This document shows positions 52,969 through 61,582 of a DNA stretch of 64,000 nucleotides, piece after piece (within the stretch, counting starts at the first letter, position 1; every line of letters starts with the position of its first letter). This stretch comes from Vreelandella olivaria (GTDB taxonomy: Bacteria; Pseudomonadota; Gammaproteobacteria; Pseudomonadales; Halomonadaceae): NCBI RefSeq assembly GCF_023507745.1, contig NZ_JALPZO010000008.1:62001-126000 (forward strand). Reading direction: 5' to 3'. The notes beneath the pieces were generated by a model. The model worked only from the letters and a program-made list of their open reading frames with translations, was not told the origin of the DNA and did not search any database. A program made the translations under genes and the position numbers.

Positions 52969-54251
52969 TGCTCGACGCTAGCGAAAAACGCATCATTGCC
53001 TGCTGCAATGCCCTGATGGACGACACCCTGGAACTGACCAGTGACCTGGTGCGTGGCTATAGCGTACTTGGCCAGGAACAGGTGGCTCTGGACACCATGG
53101 AGCGCCACCTTGAACGTCTGGGCCTGCCGGTGACCCGTGTGCCACTGGATGCTCCAGGCTTTGATAAGCACCCCCATCGCGCCCCCACTGAGTGGCCCAG
53201 CGCGGGCCGCTACAATGTCATTTCAGACCTTAACCCCGGCGCGCCAGGGCCGCACTTGGTGTTCAACGGCCATCTAGATGTGGTACCCGCCGAACCCATC
53301 GATATGTGGACGCGCCCTCCTTGGGAGCCCTGGCAAAAAGATGGCTGGCTATATGGCCGTGGAGCCGGCGATATGAAAGCGGGTATTGCTGCCATGGTGA
53401 TGGCGGTTGAGGCTGTGCGTCAGGCAGGGGTTGAGATCAGCTTCCCTCTCACTCTGCAAATCGTCATTGAAGAAGAGTGCACCGGTAATGGCGCGCTGGC
53501 CTGCCTGCATCAAGGCCTTAGCGGTGATTTCGTACTGATACCTGAGCCGTTCGGCGCTCATATCTACGCCGGACAGGTGGGCGTCCTGTGGTTCCGAATG
53601 CGTCTCGATGGAGTACCCGCCCACGTTCTGGATACCTCGGCTGGATGTAATGCGATTGAATCCCTGCCGCAATATTTACCGGCGCTGAAAGCACTGGAAG
53701 CAGAGATGAATGGCCTGCCCCGCCCTACGCTGTATGCCGACCACCCTCACCCGTTCAACCTTAGCGTTGGCCGTGTGGATGCGGGTAACTGGGCCTCCAG
53801 CGTACCTGCCCACGCCATTCTTGAAGGGCGTATTGGTTTCCCGCCCGGCATGTCGCCGGATGACGCCATGCAGCGGGTTCGCGATACCCTGATGGCTCGC
53901 CACACCGAGCTTGACGATGCCACGCCTCCGCCCAGAGTGAGTTTCCACGGCTTCCGTTCCGAAGGGCATGTGGTCGACCTCAACACCCCAGGTATCCGAC
54001 TCCTCTCAGAGTGCCACGAAGCACTGCTGGGCGAACCACCTGCCCATTATGTGTCCACCTGCACCACCGACCTGCGGGCCTTTCACGTTAGTGGTGAGAT
54101 CAACGGTACCTGCTATGGCCCGATTGCCCAGCGCATTCATGGCGTGGACGAGTGCGTTGACATCGACTCAATCCGTCACGTGCTCACCACCTATGCCCTG
54201 TTCATCCACCGCTGGGCACGCATGGCAGAAAACCAGGAGCCCCACTCATGA
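52968..54251 (+). CDS. M20 (ArgE/DapE) family deacylase
   Basis: 427 residues. Zinc ligands are visible in FNGHLDVVPAEP, GRGAGDMKAGIAAM and IVIEEECTGNG; the dimerisation domain lies between about 190 and 310. It hydrolyses an N-acyl bond, releasing acetate or another acid and a free amine. It is distinct from the argE gene at 60224, so the cell carries a separate deacylase dedicated to this cluster. The end overlaps the thiolase gene by 4 bases. Confidence 0.92.
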   Translation: MLDASEKRIIACCNALMDDTLELTSDLVRGYSVLGQEQVALDTMERHLERLGLPVTRVPLDAPGFDKHPHRAPTEWPSAGRYNVISDLNPGAPGPHLVFNGHLDVVPAEPIDMWTRPPWEPWQKDGWLYGRGAGDMKAGIAAMVMAVEAVRQAGVEISFPLTLQIVIEEECTGNGALACLHQGLSGDFVLIPEPFGAHIYAGQVGVLWFRMRLDGVPAHVLDTSAGCNAIESLPQYLPALKALEAEMNGLPRPTLYADHPHPFNLSVGRVDAGNWASSVPAHAILEGRIGFPPGMSPDDAMQRVRDTLMARHTELDDATPPPRVSFHGFRSEGHVVDLNTPGIRLLSECHEALLGEPPAHYVSTCTTDLRAFHVSGEINGTCYGPIAQRIHGVDECVDIDSIRHVLTTYALFIHRWARMAENQEPHS

Positions 54252-55438
54252 GAGACGTGTATCTCGCCGACTATGCGCGTAGCGCCTTCAGCCGCGCGCA
54301 CCCCCACAAACCCGAGGTCGATGCCTGGGCCGATACCCGCAGCGATACCCTGCTGGCCAGCGTGCTCGATGGCTTATTAGCACGTAGCGGCGTTGACGGC
54401 ACGGTGGTGGAAGACCTGAGCATTGGCTGCGCCCTGCCGGTGAAAGAGCAGTGGAGCTTTGGCGGGCGCTACCCGCTGTGGCTTGCTGAGCGCTTGGGCC
54501 CCCGGGGCCAGGCATGTGCCACCCGCCAGATTGATCAGCAATGTGGATCCGGCCTTGCCGCACTGCGCAACACCGCACGGGAAATCCAGGTGGGTGCTGT
54601 CGAGGTTGGCATGGCAGGCGGCGTGGAAAACATGACTCGTGTTCCCATGGGTCCGGCACTGTTTAAGGAAGGTGTGCTGACCAGCCCTCAAGCGCTGCAC
54701 AAAGCTGACTGGCTGGCACTGGACATAGTGCTCAATATGGGGCTGACCGCCGAGCGATTGGCCAAGGCGGCCGGTATTTCCCGTGAGGCCATGGATGCCC
54801 TCGCCCTCAACTCCCACCAGCGCGCGGCCAATGCTGACTCAGCGGGCCACTTTGATCCTGAGCGCCTACCCCTTAATAACGCGGCGGGCGATCCGGTCAG
54901 CACGGACAGCAATATTCGCACCGATACCAGCGCCGAGCGCCTTGCGGGGCTGGAGCCGGTATTTATGAAAGGCGGCGTAGTGACCGCTGGTAATAGCTCT
55001 CCGCTGACCTCCGGTGCCGCTGCCACACTACTGATGTCAGAGCCTGCCCTGCGCCAGCATGACATTACCCCATTGGCGCGTATCGTGGCCGTCGCTGATC
55101 GCGGCGTTATGCCTGAGGAGATGGGTGCCGGTGCCGCTGCCGCCATCCGGTGCGCGCTAAAACAGGCGCAGCTAATACCTCAAGAAATTGCCGTGTGGGA
55201 AATCAACGAAGCCTTCGCCGCCGTGCCGCTACATGCCATGGGTGCGCTTTTGATTGACCCCGAGAGCGTCAATATCTGGGGGGGCGCCATAGCACTGGGG
55301 CACCCGCTTGGCGCTACCGGCATCCGACTCGCAGGCACGCTTGGCCGACTTCTTCAATCCCGCCAGCAGCGCTACGGCTGCGCAGCGGCCTGCATTGGCG
55401 GCGGGCAAGGCATCGCCATCATTTTGGAACGCTGCTAA
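54248..55438 (+). CDS. Thiolase (acetyl-CoA acyltransferase)
   Basis: 396 residues. Active-site Cys99 in DQQCGSGLAALR, the asparagine/histidine region WEINEAFAAVPLHAMG, His in GGAIALGHPLGATG and the last Cys in CIGGGQG are all intact. It cleaves a 3-oxoacyl-CoA to acetyl-CoA and a shortened acyl-CoA. Last of five overlapping or closely spaced catabolic genes; the transporter genes begin 246 bases later, a gap with no other gene visible. Confidence 0.93.
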   Translation: MRDVYLADYARSAFSRAHPHKPEVDAWADTRSDTLLASVLDGLLARSGVDGTVVEDLSIGCALPVKEQWSFGGRYPLWLAERLGPRGQACATRQIDQQCGSGLAALRNTAREIQVGAVEVGMAGGVENMTRVPMGPALFKEGVLTSPQALHKADWLALDIVLNMGLTAERLAKAAGISREAMDALALNSHQRAANADSAGHFDPERLPLNNAAGDPVSTDSNIRTDTSAERLAGLEPVFMKGGVVTAGNSSPLTSGAAATLLMSEPALRQHDITPLARIVAVADRGVMPEEMGAGAAAAIRCALKQAQLIPQEIAVWEINEAFAAVPLHAMGALLIDPESVNIWGGAIALGHPLGATGIRLAGTLGRLLQSRQQRYGCAAACIGGGQGIAIILERC

Positions 55439-55684
55439 TGCCTTTATGGGATCCACTGCTCTCAACATTGTGCGACAAGTAAAACAGAGTGTTAAAGCCT
55501 CGCACTCCTAGACGAGGACAGCCCAAATGTATAACCAGTCTTCACTTAAACTTTCCAAATACAGGAGGTATGCCCCGATAGACACAAAGCAACCCTAATC
55601 AGCCAAACCACTACTCAAAACACTGCTCCTGCCACGCCAACCGTGCCATGTAATAACAGATAATCACGGATCGTCAGGACAAAA

Positions 55685-56509
55685 ATGCCAAACAGGAAAC
55701 TTATCATGCCAACGTATACACAACGTTTTACCAAGACCTTCACCACTGCCGTTGCCGTGCTCGGGGCGACAGCCGTACTGGCCGACTCAAGCCATGCCCG
55801 CGACCTGGAGGAGATTCGTAATGATGTCTTTCAAGTCGTGAACTCTGGCGCTTACCCTCCTTTTAGCTATGTCGATACTCAAGGAAACCTAGTCGGTTTT
55901 GACGTCGACGTCGCTGAAGCCCTAGCCGAGAAATTGGGCGTTGAGATCAATGTCCAGTCATCTCCATGGAATGGCATCATCGCCGCCATGGTGGCTGGCC
56001 GTTTCGATGCCTGTATTTGCAGCATGAGCATCACTGAAGAGCGCCAGCAGGTGCTTGACTTTACCGATTCCTACTATAGCTCAGGCCTCTCCATCTGGGT
56101 TCACGAAGAAACCGATGACATCAACAGCACCGACGACTTCACCGCCAAACAAGTAGGCTCTACGCTGGGCGAAACAGGTAATCAGTGGGCAGTGGAAAAC
56201 GGTGAGGGCAAGTGGCGCAACCAAACCTTCCAGGGGCTACCCGACATGATGAGTGCACTGAACGCAGGCCGCATTGATATCATGATCGCCGATGATGTTC
56301 CTGTGCTGGTCGCCATGCAAGAGAATGAGTGGGGTATCAAGAGGGTCGATGTCGGTGAAATGCCTCGCTGGCCTGCTGCTATTGCAATTCAGCAGAACCG
56401 GCCTGAACTGCATAACGCTCTCAACGAAGCGCTATCAGAACTCAAAGCAGACGGCACTTATCAGGCAATTGTCGATAAGTGGATTGGGGAAGGCGCAAAC
56501 ATCGAGTGA
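55685..56509 (+). CDS. Polar amino-acid ABC transporter substrate-binding protein
   Basis: About 274 residues from 55685, or 267 from the ATG at 55706; both have AGGA-type sites. Signal peptide region TTAVAVLGATAVLADSSHA. The mature protein has YPPFSYVDTQGNLVGFDVDV and SMSITEERQQVLDFTDSYY, typical of the family-3 binding proteins for lysine, arginine, ornithine or opines. Presumably binds the substrate of the preceding pathway. Confidence 0.92.
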   Translation: MPNRKLIMPTYTQRFTKTFTTAVAVLGATAVLADSSHARDLEEIRNDVFQVVNSGAYPPFSYVDTQGNLVGFDVDVAEALAEKLGVEINVQSSPWNGIIAAMVAGRFDACICSMSITEERQQVLDFTDSYYSSGLSIWVHEETDDINSTDDFTAKQVGSTLGETGNQWAVENGEGKWRNQTFQGLPDMMSALNAGRIDIMIADDVPVLVAMQENEWGIKRVDVGEMPRWPAAIAIQQNRPELHNALNEALSELKADGTYQAIVDKWIGEGANIE

Positions 56510-56517
56510 CACTGCCG

Positions 56518-56576
56518 CCGGGCGCGTGTATTTAACGTGCCCGGAGTCAGAAAGCCAGGGCAACAAAATGTTGCCC
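56518..56576 (+). terminator. Two intercistronic hairpins after the binding-protein gene
   Basis: CCGGGC/GCCCGG (56518-56544) and GGGCAACA/TGTTGCCC with an AAA loop (56558-56576). Neither has a T run. They sit between the binding-protein and permease genes and probably set their expression ratio. Confidence 0.5.
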
Positions 56577-56664
56577 AATAGCGCCGTGCTTAATAGCTAC
56601 TCCACTGGTACCTGCATACCAATAACCGTAGCCTGATTACCTCAACCTACCATAAGGTAAGTTC

Positions 56665-57321
56665 ATGGATTTCAATCTAATGGTCGAGATCACTCCGCTG
56701 TTGATCAAGGCTGCCGGGGTCACGGTCGACATCTCAATCCGTGCAATCGTCTTTGGATTTTTCATCGCTAGCGGGCTAGTGTTCTTGCGCACCGCACGCA
56801 TCCGCCCCTTACGCTGGCTGGCGCGCAGCTATATCAGTGTGATCCGCGGCACACCTTACTTCGTCCAACTGCTGCTAGTGTTCTATGGTGGCCCAAGTAT
56901 TGGATTGCGGCTTGACCCCTTTACCTGTGGCGTCGTTGTTGGTGCTTTCAATATCGGCGCTTATATGAGCGAAGCAATCCGCGGAGCAATCGAATCAGTC
57001 GACAGTGGCCAAAATGAAGCTGCTCGCTCGCTGGGGTTCGGCAAAGCCCGTACGATGCTATTTGTCGTGCTCCCCCAGGCAGCTGGGTTAATGGTTCGTT
57101 CAGTCGGTGTTCTCGCTATTGTGTTGATCAAGAACTCATCATTAGTGTCAATTATCTCTGTGGTCGAGCTCACCTACCAGTCACAGCGCCTAATCGGCTC
57201 TACCTACAAACCGCTGGAAATCTTCACCCTTAGCGCCCTGATGTACATCATCATCGTCTACGCCGTGATGGGCATGATGGAATTGGCATATCGACGTGCC
57301 ACACGCTACCAGACCCGTTAA
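56665..57321 (+). CDS. Amino-acid ABC transporter permease 1 (HisM/OccQ-like)
   Basis: 218 residues, about five membrane segments, signature EAARSLGFGKARTMLFVVLP and the preceding SYISVIRGTPYFVQLLLVFY. Taxis of the family: forms a heterodimer with the next permease. Start ATG at 56665 follows AAGG-like sequence. Confidence 0.93.
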   Translation: MDFNLMVEITPLLIKAAGVTVDISIRAIVFGFFIASGLVFLRTARIRPLRWLARSYISVIRGTPYFVQLLLVFYGGPSIGLRLDPFTCGVVVGAFNIGAYMSEAIRGAIESVDSGQNEAARSLGFGKARTMLFVVLPQAAGLMVRSVGVLAIVLIKNSSLVSIISVVELTYQSQRLIGSTYKPLEIFTLSALMYIIIVYAVMGMMELAYRRATRYQTR

Positions 57322-57374
57322 CCAGCCACCATCACCGCTTGGCTGGTCGATTCCAATCGTAAGGGAGCGCTTCG

Positions 57375-58028
57375 ATGCAGTTCGACTTTACTTCTGTCAT
57401 TACCTATTTTCCTACTCTGCTCAGCGGTATTAGCGTCATGCTGTTTATCGCCGTGACAGTTGCTTTCATTTCCACAATTGGCGGCTTGTTGATCGCAGCG
57501 ATCACTCTGTATACCAACAAAGTCATTAATTGGCCGCTACGCCTCTTTATCTGGCTATTCATGACCACACCATTGCTTCTGCAGCTGTATTTTCTCTACT
57601 TCGGTTTGGGTGATTTGATTCTGATCCCTGCCATTGTGGTCGGCATTCTAGGGCTTGGCTTTCATTACATGGCCTATAACGCAGACATCTTCACTGCCAC
57701 CATCTCTTCGGTGTCCAAAGGACAATACGAAGCCTCACGTTCCCTTGGCTTTGGCCACTGGCCCACGATTACTTACATCATTGTCCCCCAAGCTTTTATT
57801 CGATCCGTACCACAGCTGGGCAACAACATGATTTTGATGGTCAAAGACACTTCGGTACTGTCTGCTATTGGTGTGGCCGAACTAGTTTATGCCTCTCAGT
57901 ATGCCATTAGCGTGACCTTCAGGCCGTTCGAGTTTTTCATTGTCATTGCCGCCATTTATTACTTGCTCAATATTCTAATGGAGCTGGGACAGGCCTGGTT
58001 CGAACGCCGCACTGCATACCGCCGCTGA
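57375..58028 (+). CDS. Amino-acid ABC transporter permease 2 (HisQ/OccM-like)
   Basis: 217 residues, about five membrane segments, with EASRSLGFGHWPTITYIIVP and FIWLFMTTPLLLQLYFLYFG. It complements permease 1. The two permeases share the general layout of the histidine/opine transporters. Confidence 0.93.
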   Translation: MQFDFTSVITYFPTLLSGISVMLFIAVTVAFISTIGGLLIAAITLYTNKVINWPLRLFIWLFMTTPLLLQLYFLYFGLGDLILIPAIVVGILGLGFHYMAYNADIFTATISSVSKGQYEASRSLGFGHWPTITYIIVPQAFIRSVPQLGNNMILMVKDTSVLSAIGVAELVYASQYAISVTFRPFEFFIVIAAIYYLLNILMELGQAWFERRTAYRR

Positions 58029-58089
58029 AGTCACCAATCAAACAGCTAACTAAACAAATTTAGTGGAATAACAACAGACTGGATACCTC

Positions 58090-58890
58090 ATGACCACCGT
58101 ACTCCCGACTGACACCTCGTCCTTAAACACTCCCATGGTCGAAATGCGGAATGTGCACAAGCGTTTTGGCGACCTTGAAGTCCTCAAAGGCATCAACCTA
58201 ACTGTCGAACGCGGCAAAATCGTCTCGATTATCGGCCCCTCAGGCTCTGGTAAAAGTACCCTGTTGCGCTCAGTCAATCATCTGGAAGTCATTAATGATG
58301 GAGATATCATGCTGGACGGCGTTCGAGTTAACCGCCCTGACTTACAGGGACTGGCCTTCGAACGGCATATCAATCATATTCGCCAGAACATGGGGATGGT
58401 GTTCCAGCACTTTAACCTTTTCCCACATCTATCCACTATCGATAATGTCACTCTGGCTCCACGCAAGTTAAAGGGCATGGCAGCCAAGCTGGCCTACCAA
58501 TTCGGCATGGAATTGCTCGATCGAGTGGGCTTGGCAGAGAAAGCCAACGTCTTTCCTTCTCGGCTGTCTGGCGGCCAAAAACAGCGGGTTGCAATTGCCC
58601 GGGCATTGGCCATGCAACCTAAGGTCATGCTATTCGATGAAGCTACCTCAGCACTGGACCCAGAGTTGGTAGAGGAGGTCAATCGCGTCATGCGCAGTCT
58701 AGCCGAAGAGCAGATGACCATGTTGATCGTGACCCATGAAATGTCATTTGCCCGTGATGTTTCCGACTGGGCCATGTTTATGGATGGCGGTGTGGTGGTC
58801 GAAGAAGGCTCTCCAGACCATCTATTCAGCGCCCCGCAACAAGAGCGAACACGCAACTTCCTAAGCAAGCACTTAGGCACTCAACAATAA
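58090..58890 (+). CDS. Amino-acid ABC transporter ATP-binding protein
   Basis: 266 residues. Walker [11 protein letters not shown]-loop [20 protein letters not shown], signature [15 protein letters not shown] and Walker [15 protein letters not shown] mark the polar amino-acid class (GlnQ/HisP/OccP). It completes the importer of the catabolic cluster. Confidence 0.94.
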   Translation: MTTVLPTDTSSLNTPMVEMRNVHKRFGDLEVLKGINLTVERGKIVSIIGPSGSGKSTLLRSVNHLEVINDGDIMLDGVRVNRPDLQGLAFERHINHIRQNMGMVFQHFNLFPHLSTIDNVTLAPRKLKGMAAKLAYQFGMELLDRVGLAEKANVFPSRLSGGQKQRVAIARALAMQPKVMLFDEATSALDPELVEEVNRVMRSLAEEQMTMLIVTHEMSFARDVSDWAMFMDGGVVVEEGSPDHLFSAPQQERTRNFLSKHLGTQQ

Positions 58891-58910
58891 ACCGCTCCGT
58901 GTCGAGGCCG

Positions 58911-59237
58911 TCAATCCAAGGCCATTGGCCAAGCTTCAGCCCAAGCACGCTTTTGCTGAGCGGTACGCTGCTTCAACTGGTACTCGGCCCGGCTGGCAGC
59001 AGCCCGGTCTACGAACGGCTGTGCGCCTAACAGCGCTACCGGTGGATTTGCCCGTGTGTAACGTGCGCCTTTTCCCACGCAGTGGGCCTGATAACGCTTG
59101 GCCAAATTGTTGGTAATACCGGTATAGGTACCACGCTGGCACTCCAGTAAGTAGAGATACCACTGGGCGCCGGTATTAACAGGGGGCATCGCAGGCTGAT
59201 TCATGGGCGTTGAGGCAGATGACAACTCACTACTCAC
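58911..59237 (-). CDS. GIY-YIG nuclease superfamily protein (YhbQ-like)
   Basis: About 108 residues from a GTG at 59237 that overlaps the YchJ-like gene by 8 bases; an ATG at 59204 is possible. The single domain shows YLYLLECQRGTYTGITNNLA, GARYTRANPPVALL and a basic helical end, the UPF0213/YhbQ type. YhbQ has been reported to act on DNA; the cell role is unclear. Confidence 0.87.
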   Translation of the reverse strand: MSSELSSASTPMNQPAMPPVNTGAQWYLYLLECQRGTYTGITNNLAKRYQAHCVGKGARYTRANPPVALLGAQPFVDRAAASRAEYQLKQRTAQQKRAWAEAWPMALD

Positions 59238-59691
59238 CGCAACATACCTTTAATTTTCGCCCGCTTCCACACAGGCAGCGCTCATTCCGGCGTGGTTTAA
59301 GGCGAATAACACTGGGCTGCCCATCAATGTACCACCAGCGTTGCTCTTCAAATACAAACCGCGATACCTCTTCAAGAACATGCCAGCCGCCACGCTCACG
59401 GAAATAGGCTTGAAAATGTACCGTGCCTTGGGTGTCGTTAGGCGGTGGTGCTGCGACAATAGTCAGTGCCTTCCACTGGGTATCCGGCTCGGGCGGTAAA
59501 TGCGCTGGTCGCGTGGATTGATGCCAGGTATGCAAAATATAATCACGACTATTCAACGCAAAAGCGGTGTACCTTGAGCGCATTAAGGTTTCTGGCGTAG
59601 GGGCTGCGGTGCCTTGGTGGTATGGCTCGCAGCACGCTGCCAGTGCAGCGCCACTGCCACAGGGGCAACTTCTTGGCGTTGGATGAGTCAT
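59230..59691 (-). CDS. YchJ family protein with two SEC-C motifs
   Basis: 153 residues. SEC-C zinc motifs lie at both ends (CPCGSGAALAACC and CLCGSGRKLKVCC) around an NTF2-like core (HTWHQSTRPAHLPPEPDTQW, FQAYFRERGGWHVLEEVSRF). YchJ-like proteins are conserved in gammaproteobacteria with no defined function; the zinc motifs suggest protein-protein contacts, as in SecA. Confidence 0.9.
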   Translation of the reverse strand: MTHPTPRSCPCGSGAALAACCEPYHQGTAAPTPETLMRSRYTAFALNSRDYILHTWHQSTRPAHLPPEPDTQWKALTIVAAPPPNDTQGTVHFQAYFRERGGWHVLEEVSRFVFEEQRWWYIDGQPSVIRLKPRRNERCLCGSGRKLKVCCGE

Positions 59692-59847
59692 AGTGGTGGC
59701 TCCAGCTTATGCATGTTACAGATCACTGTAGATGTTTTGTTTCGGTATTGGCCCAACGTTAGGTATAGTAGCAGAGCAACATCATCAGACAGACGGAGCA
59801 CGAAAACACGATCGATCATTCTTTCCAAACGCAGTGGAGGTTCTCCT

Positions 59848-60159
59848 ATGAAGGTTTACAAACCGGAGTGGCAGTGCACGTTTAGTGTAAACGAAGGCGC
59901 GGAAGAATCAGCAAACTGGAAAGAGCGAATCGCGTGGCGGCTTAGAGAAATAGCCGACCGGCTTGAGGGCGGTGGTCGTACGGTAAAAATCGACTATAAC
60001 GTCTCTCCTCATGTGAGCCGGGACGAAGTTGATACCTGTTTGGGAAAAGGGTTTGAAGTAACCCAGCGATTGCTTACCCAGCTCGCTCACCAGCAGGCCT
60101 GCGAAGATGTGATGCGCCATGCGAAGGCAGAGCTTTACGAACAGCACCATCAGCATTGA
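59848..60159 (+). CDS. Conserved hypothetical protein
   Basis: 103 residues from the ATG at 59848, with GGAGG seven bases upstream; the open frame further upstream lacks a ribosome site. Soluble and helical in parts (WKERIAWRLREIADRLEGGG, LLTQLAHQQACEDVMRHAKA). No family is recognised. A strong terminator follows. Confidence 0.7.
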   Translation: MKVYKPEWQCTFSVNEGAEESANWKERIAWRLREIADRLEGGGRTVKIDYNVSPHVSRDEVDTCLGKGFEVTQRLLTQLAHQQACEDVMRHAKAELYEQHHQH

Positions 60160-60171
60160 TTGATGATTTAG

Positions 60172-60205
60172 AAAAATACCCGCGTTTAACACGCGGGTAT
60201 TTTTT
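60172..60205. terminator. Bidirectional terminator between convergent genes
   Basis: ATACCCGCGT (60176-60185) and ACGCGGGTAT (60191-60200) with flanking A and T runs. It serves both the small + strand gene and argE. Confidence 0.92.
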
Positions 60206-60223
60206 ATGTTGGGTATAAAACCA

Positions 60224-61393
60224 TCAGCCTGCAAATGGCGCTTCCAGCGCACTCCCCAAACGTTGCATGAAAGACGTGCACTCCTCCAGCTGGGAGATGT
60301 CGATATACTCATCCGGCTGGTGTGCCTGGGCGATACTGCCCGGCCCTAAAATAATCGTTTGCAGGCCCTGTCCCTGGAACTGCCCCGCTTCAGTGGCATA
60401 AGCAACCGCATGGTTGCAGCAGGCTCCTGGTAGATGATCTTTGGCTAAGCGCAGCACCTGGTCATTATCACGGTCGGCCAGGCCAGGTACCGTCACGTTC
60501 AGTGGCTCGGTGGTAATTTCAACGTACTTGTCTTTAGCCTGTAGTTGCGCCGTTAGCTGCGCGCAAAAGGTGTCAAAACGTGCATACACCTCCTCGAAAG
60601 TCTCCGTTGGCAGGTGGCGAATCTCCCACTCAAACTGGCACTCACGGGCCATAATATTGATCGCCGTACCGCCTTTTATTTTACCCACATGCAGACTGGT
60701 GTGGGGCACATTAAAGGCTTCATCCACACGCCCCTCTTCCACCAGCGCCGCCATCGTGTCTTCAATAAAGGTGACTAGCCTCGCCGCCACATGGATCGCT
60801 GAGGTGCCCTGGTTAACTTGGCTACTGTGCGCTTCGCGGCCAATCACTGTGGTGCGCAGGTTGGTCGCCCCTTTCTGCGCAACAACCGGCTGCATACTGG
60901 TCGGCTCGCCGACAATGACGTGTGCGGTGGTGGAGTAATGCTCGTAGAAGCGTTTGATCAGGCTGGGCGCCCCCACACAGCCAATCTCTTCATCGTAAGA
61001 GAAACCAAAATAGATAGGCTGCTTAAGTGGCGCCTTTACCCAACGGGGTACCATGGCCAACGCACAGGCAATAAAGCCTTTCATGTCACAGCTGCCACGG
61101 CCATAAAGCCGCCCATCGTTGCCATTACGCAGCGTAAAGGGGTCGCTGGACCAGGGCTGGCCTGCCACCGGCACCACATCCGTATGACCTGAAAGCATCA
61201 CTCCCCCCGGTGCATCTGGGCCCAGCCGGGCAATTAAATTCGCTTTCGTGCCACAAGGGCTCATTACACGCTCGGAAGCCACACCGAAGTCAGCCAAATA
61301 GCCTTCCACAAATTCAATCAAAGCCAGGTTGGATGCGCTGGAGGTGGTATCGAAAGCCACCAGTCTTGCCAGCAACGTGATTGCGTCGGACAT
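60224..61393 (-). CDS. argE: Acetylornithine deacetylase
   Basis: 389 residues, M20 family. Metal-binding motifs: MLSGHTDVVPVAGQP, GRGSCDMKGFIACAL, FSYDEEIGCVGAPS and the late GPGSIAQAHQPDEYI. Strong similarity to proteobacterial ArgE, which removes the acetyl group from N-acetylornithine in arginine synthesis. It stands alone, divergent from the ugp operon. Confidence 0.92.
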   Translation of the reverse strand: MSDAITLLARLVAFDTTSSASNLALIEFVEGYLADFGVASERVMSPCGTKANLIARLGPDAPGGVMLSGHTDVVPVAGQPWSSDPFTLRNGNDGRLYGRGSCDMKGFIACALAMVPRWVKAPLKQPIYFGFSYDEEIGCVGAPSLIKRFYEHYSTTAHVIVGEPTSMQPVVAQKGATNLRTTVIGREAHSSQVNQGTSAIHVAARLVTFIEDTMAALVEEGRVDEAFNVPHTSLHVGKIKGGTAINIMARECQFEWEIRHLPTETFEEVYARFDTFCAQLTAQLQAKDKYVEITTEPLNVTVPGLADRDNDQVLRLAKDHLPGACCNHAVAYATEAGQFQGQGLQTIILGPGSIAQAHQPDEYIDISQLEECTSFMQRLGSALEAPFAG

Positions 61394-61470
61394 GCAGTAC
61401 CCGCGTATTGGAGGTTTATGGTCACCCTAGCACCGCCACGGGCGTTTGCCCATTGGCACTGGCGTCCACG

Positions 61471-61510
61471 GTGTCACAACGAGTTCATCTTTCGTTCATC
61501 AGAACGTCAT
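61471..61510 (+). promoter_or_regulatory. Tandem Pho boxes upstream of ugpB
   Basis: GTGTCAC (61471), AGTTCAT (61482), CGTTCAT (61493) and ACGTCAT (61504), each followed by 4 bases, have an exact 11-bp period, matching two consecutive PhoB sites. They lie about 75 bases before ugpB. Confidence 0.8.
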
Positions 61511-61582
61511 CGTCGCTTTCTACTGTTCAGTGCACCTAACACCTTACATAACCGCACGGCGCATGACTCTTAAGGAGCTGCT

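Noticed and set aside
50257..55438. Ectoine degradation (doe) cluster
   Set aside because: Aminotransferase and M20 deacylase are shared with that pathway, but no ectoine hydrolase or semialdehyde dehydrogenase is present and CoA transferase plus thiolase do not belong to it.
51624..55438. Simple acetoacetate use (atoDAB type)
   Set aside because: Possible for the CoA transferase and thiolase alone, but it leaves the coupled aminotransferase, deacylase and amino-acid importer unexplained.
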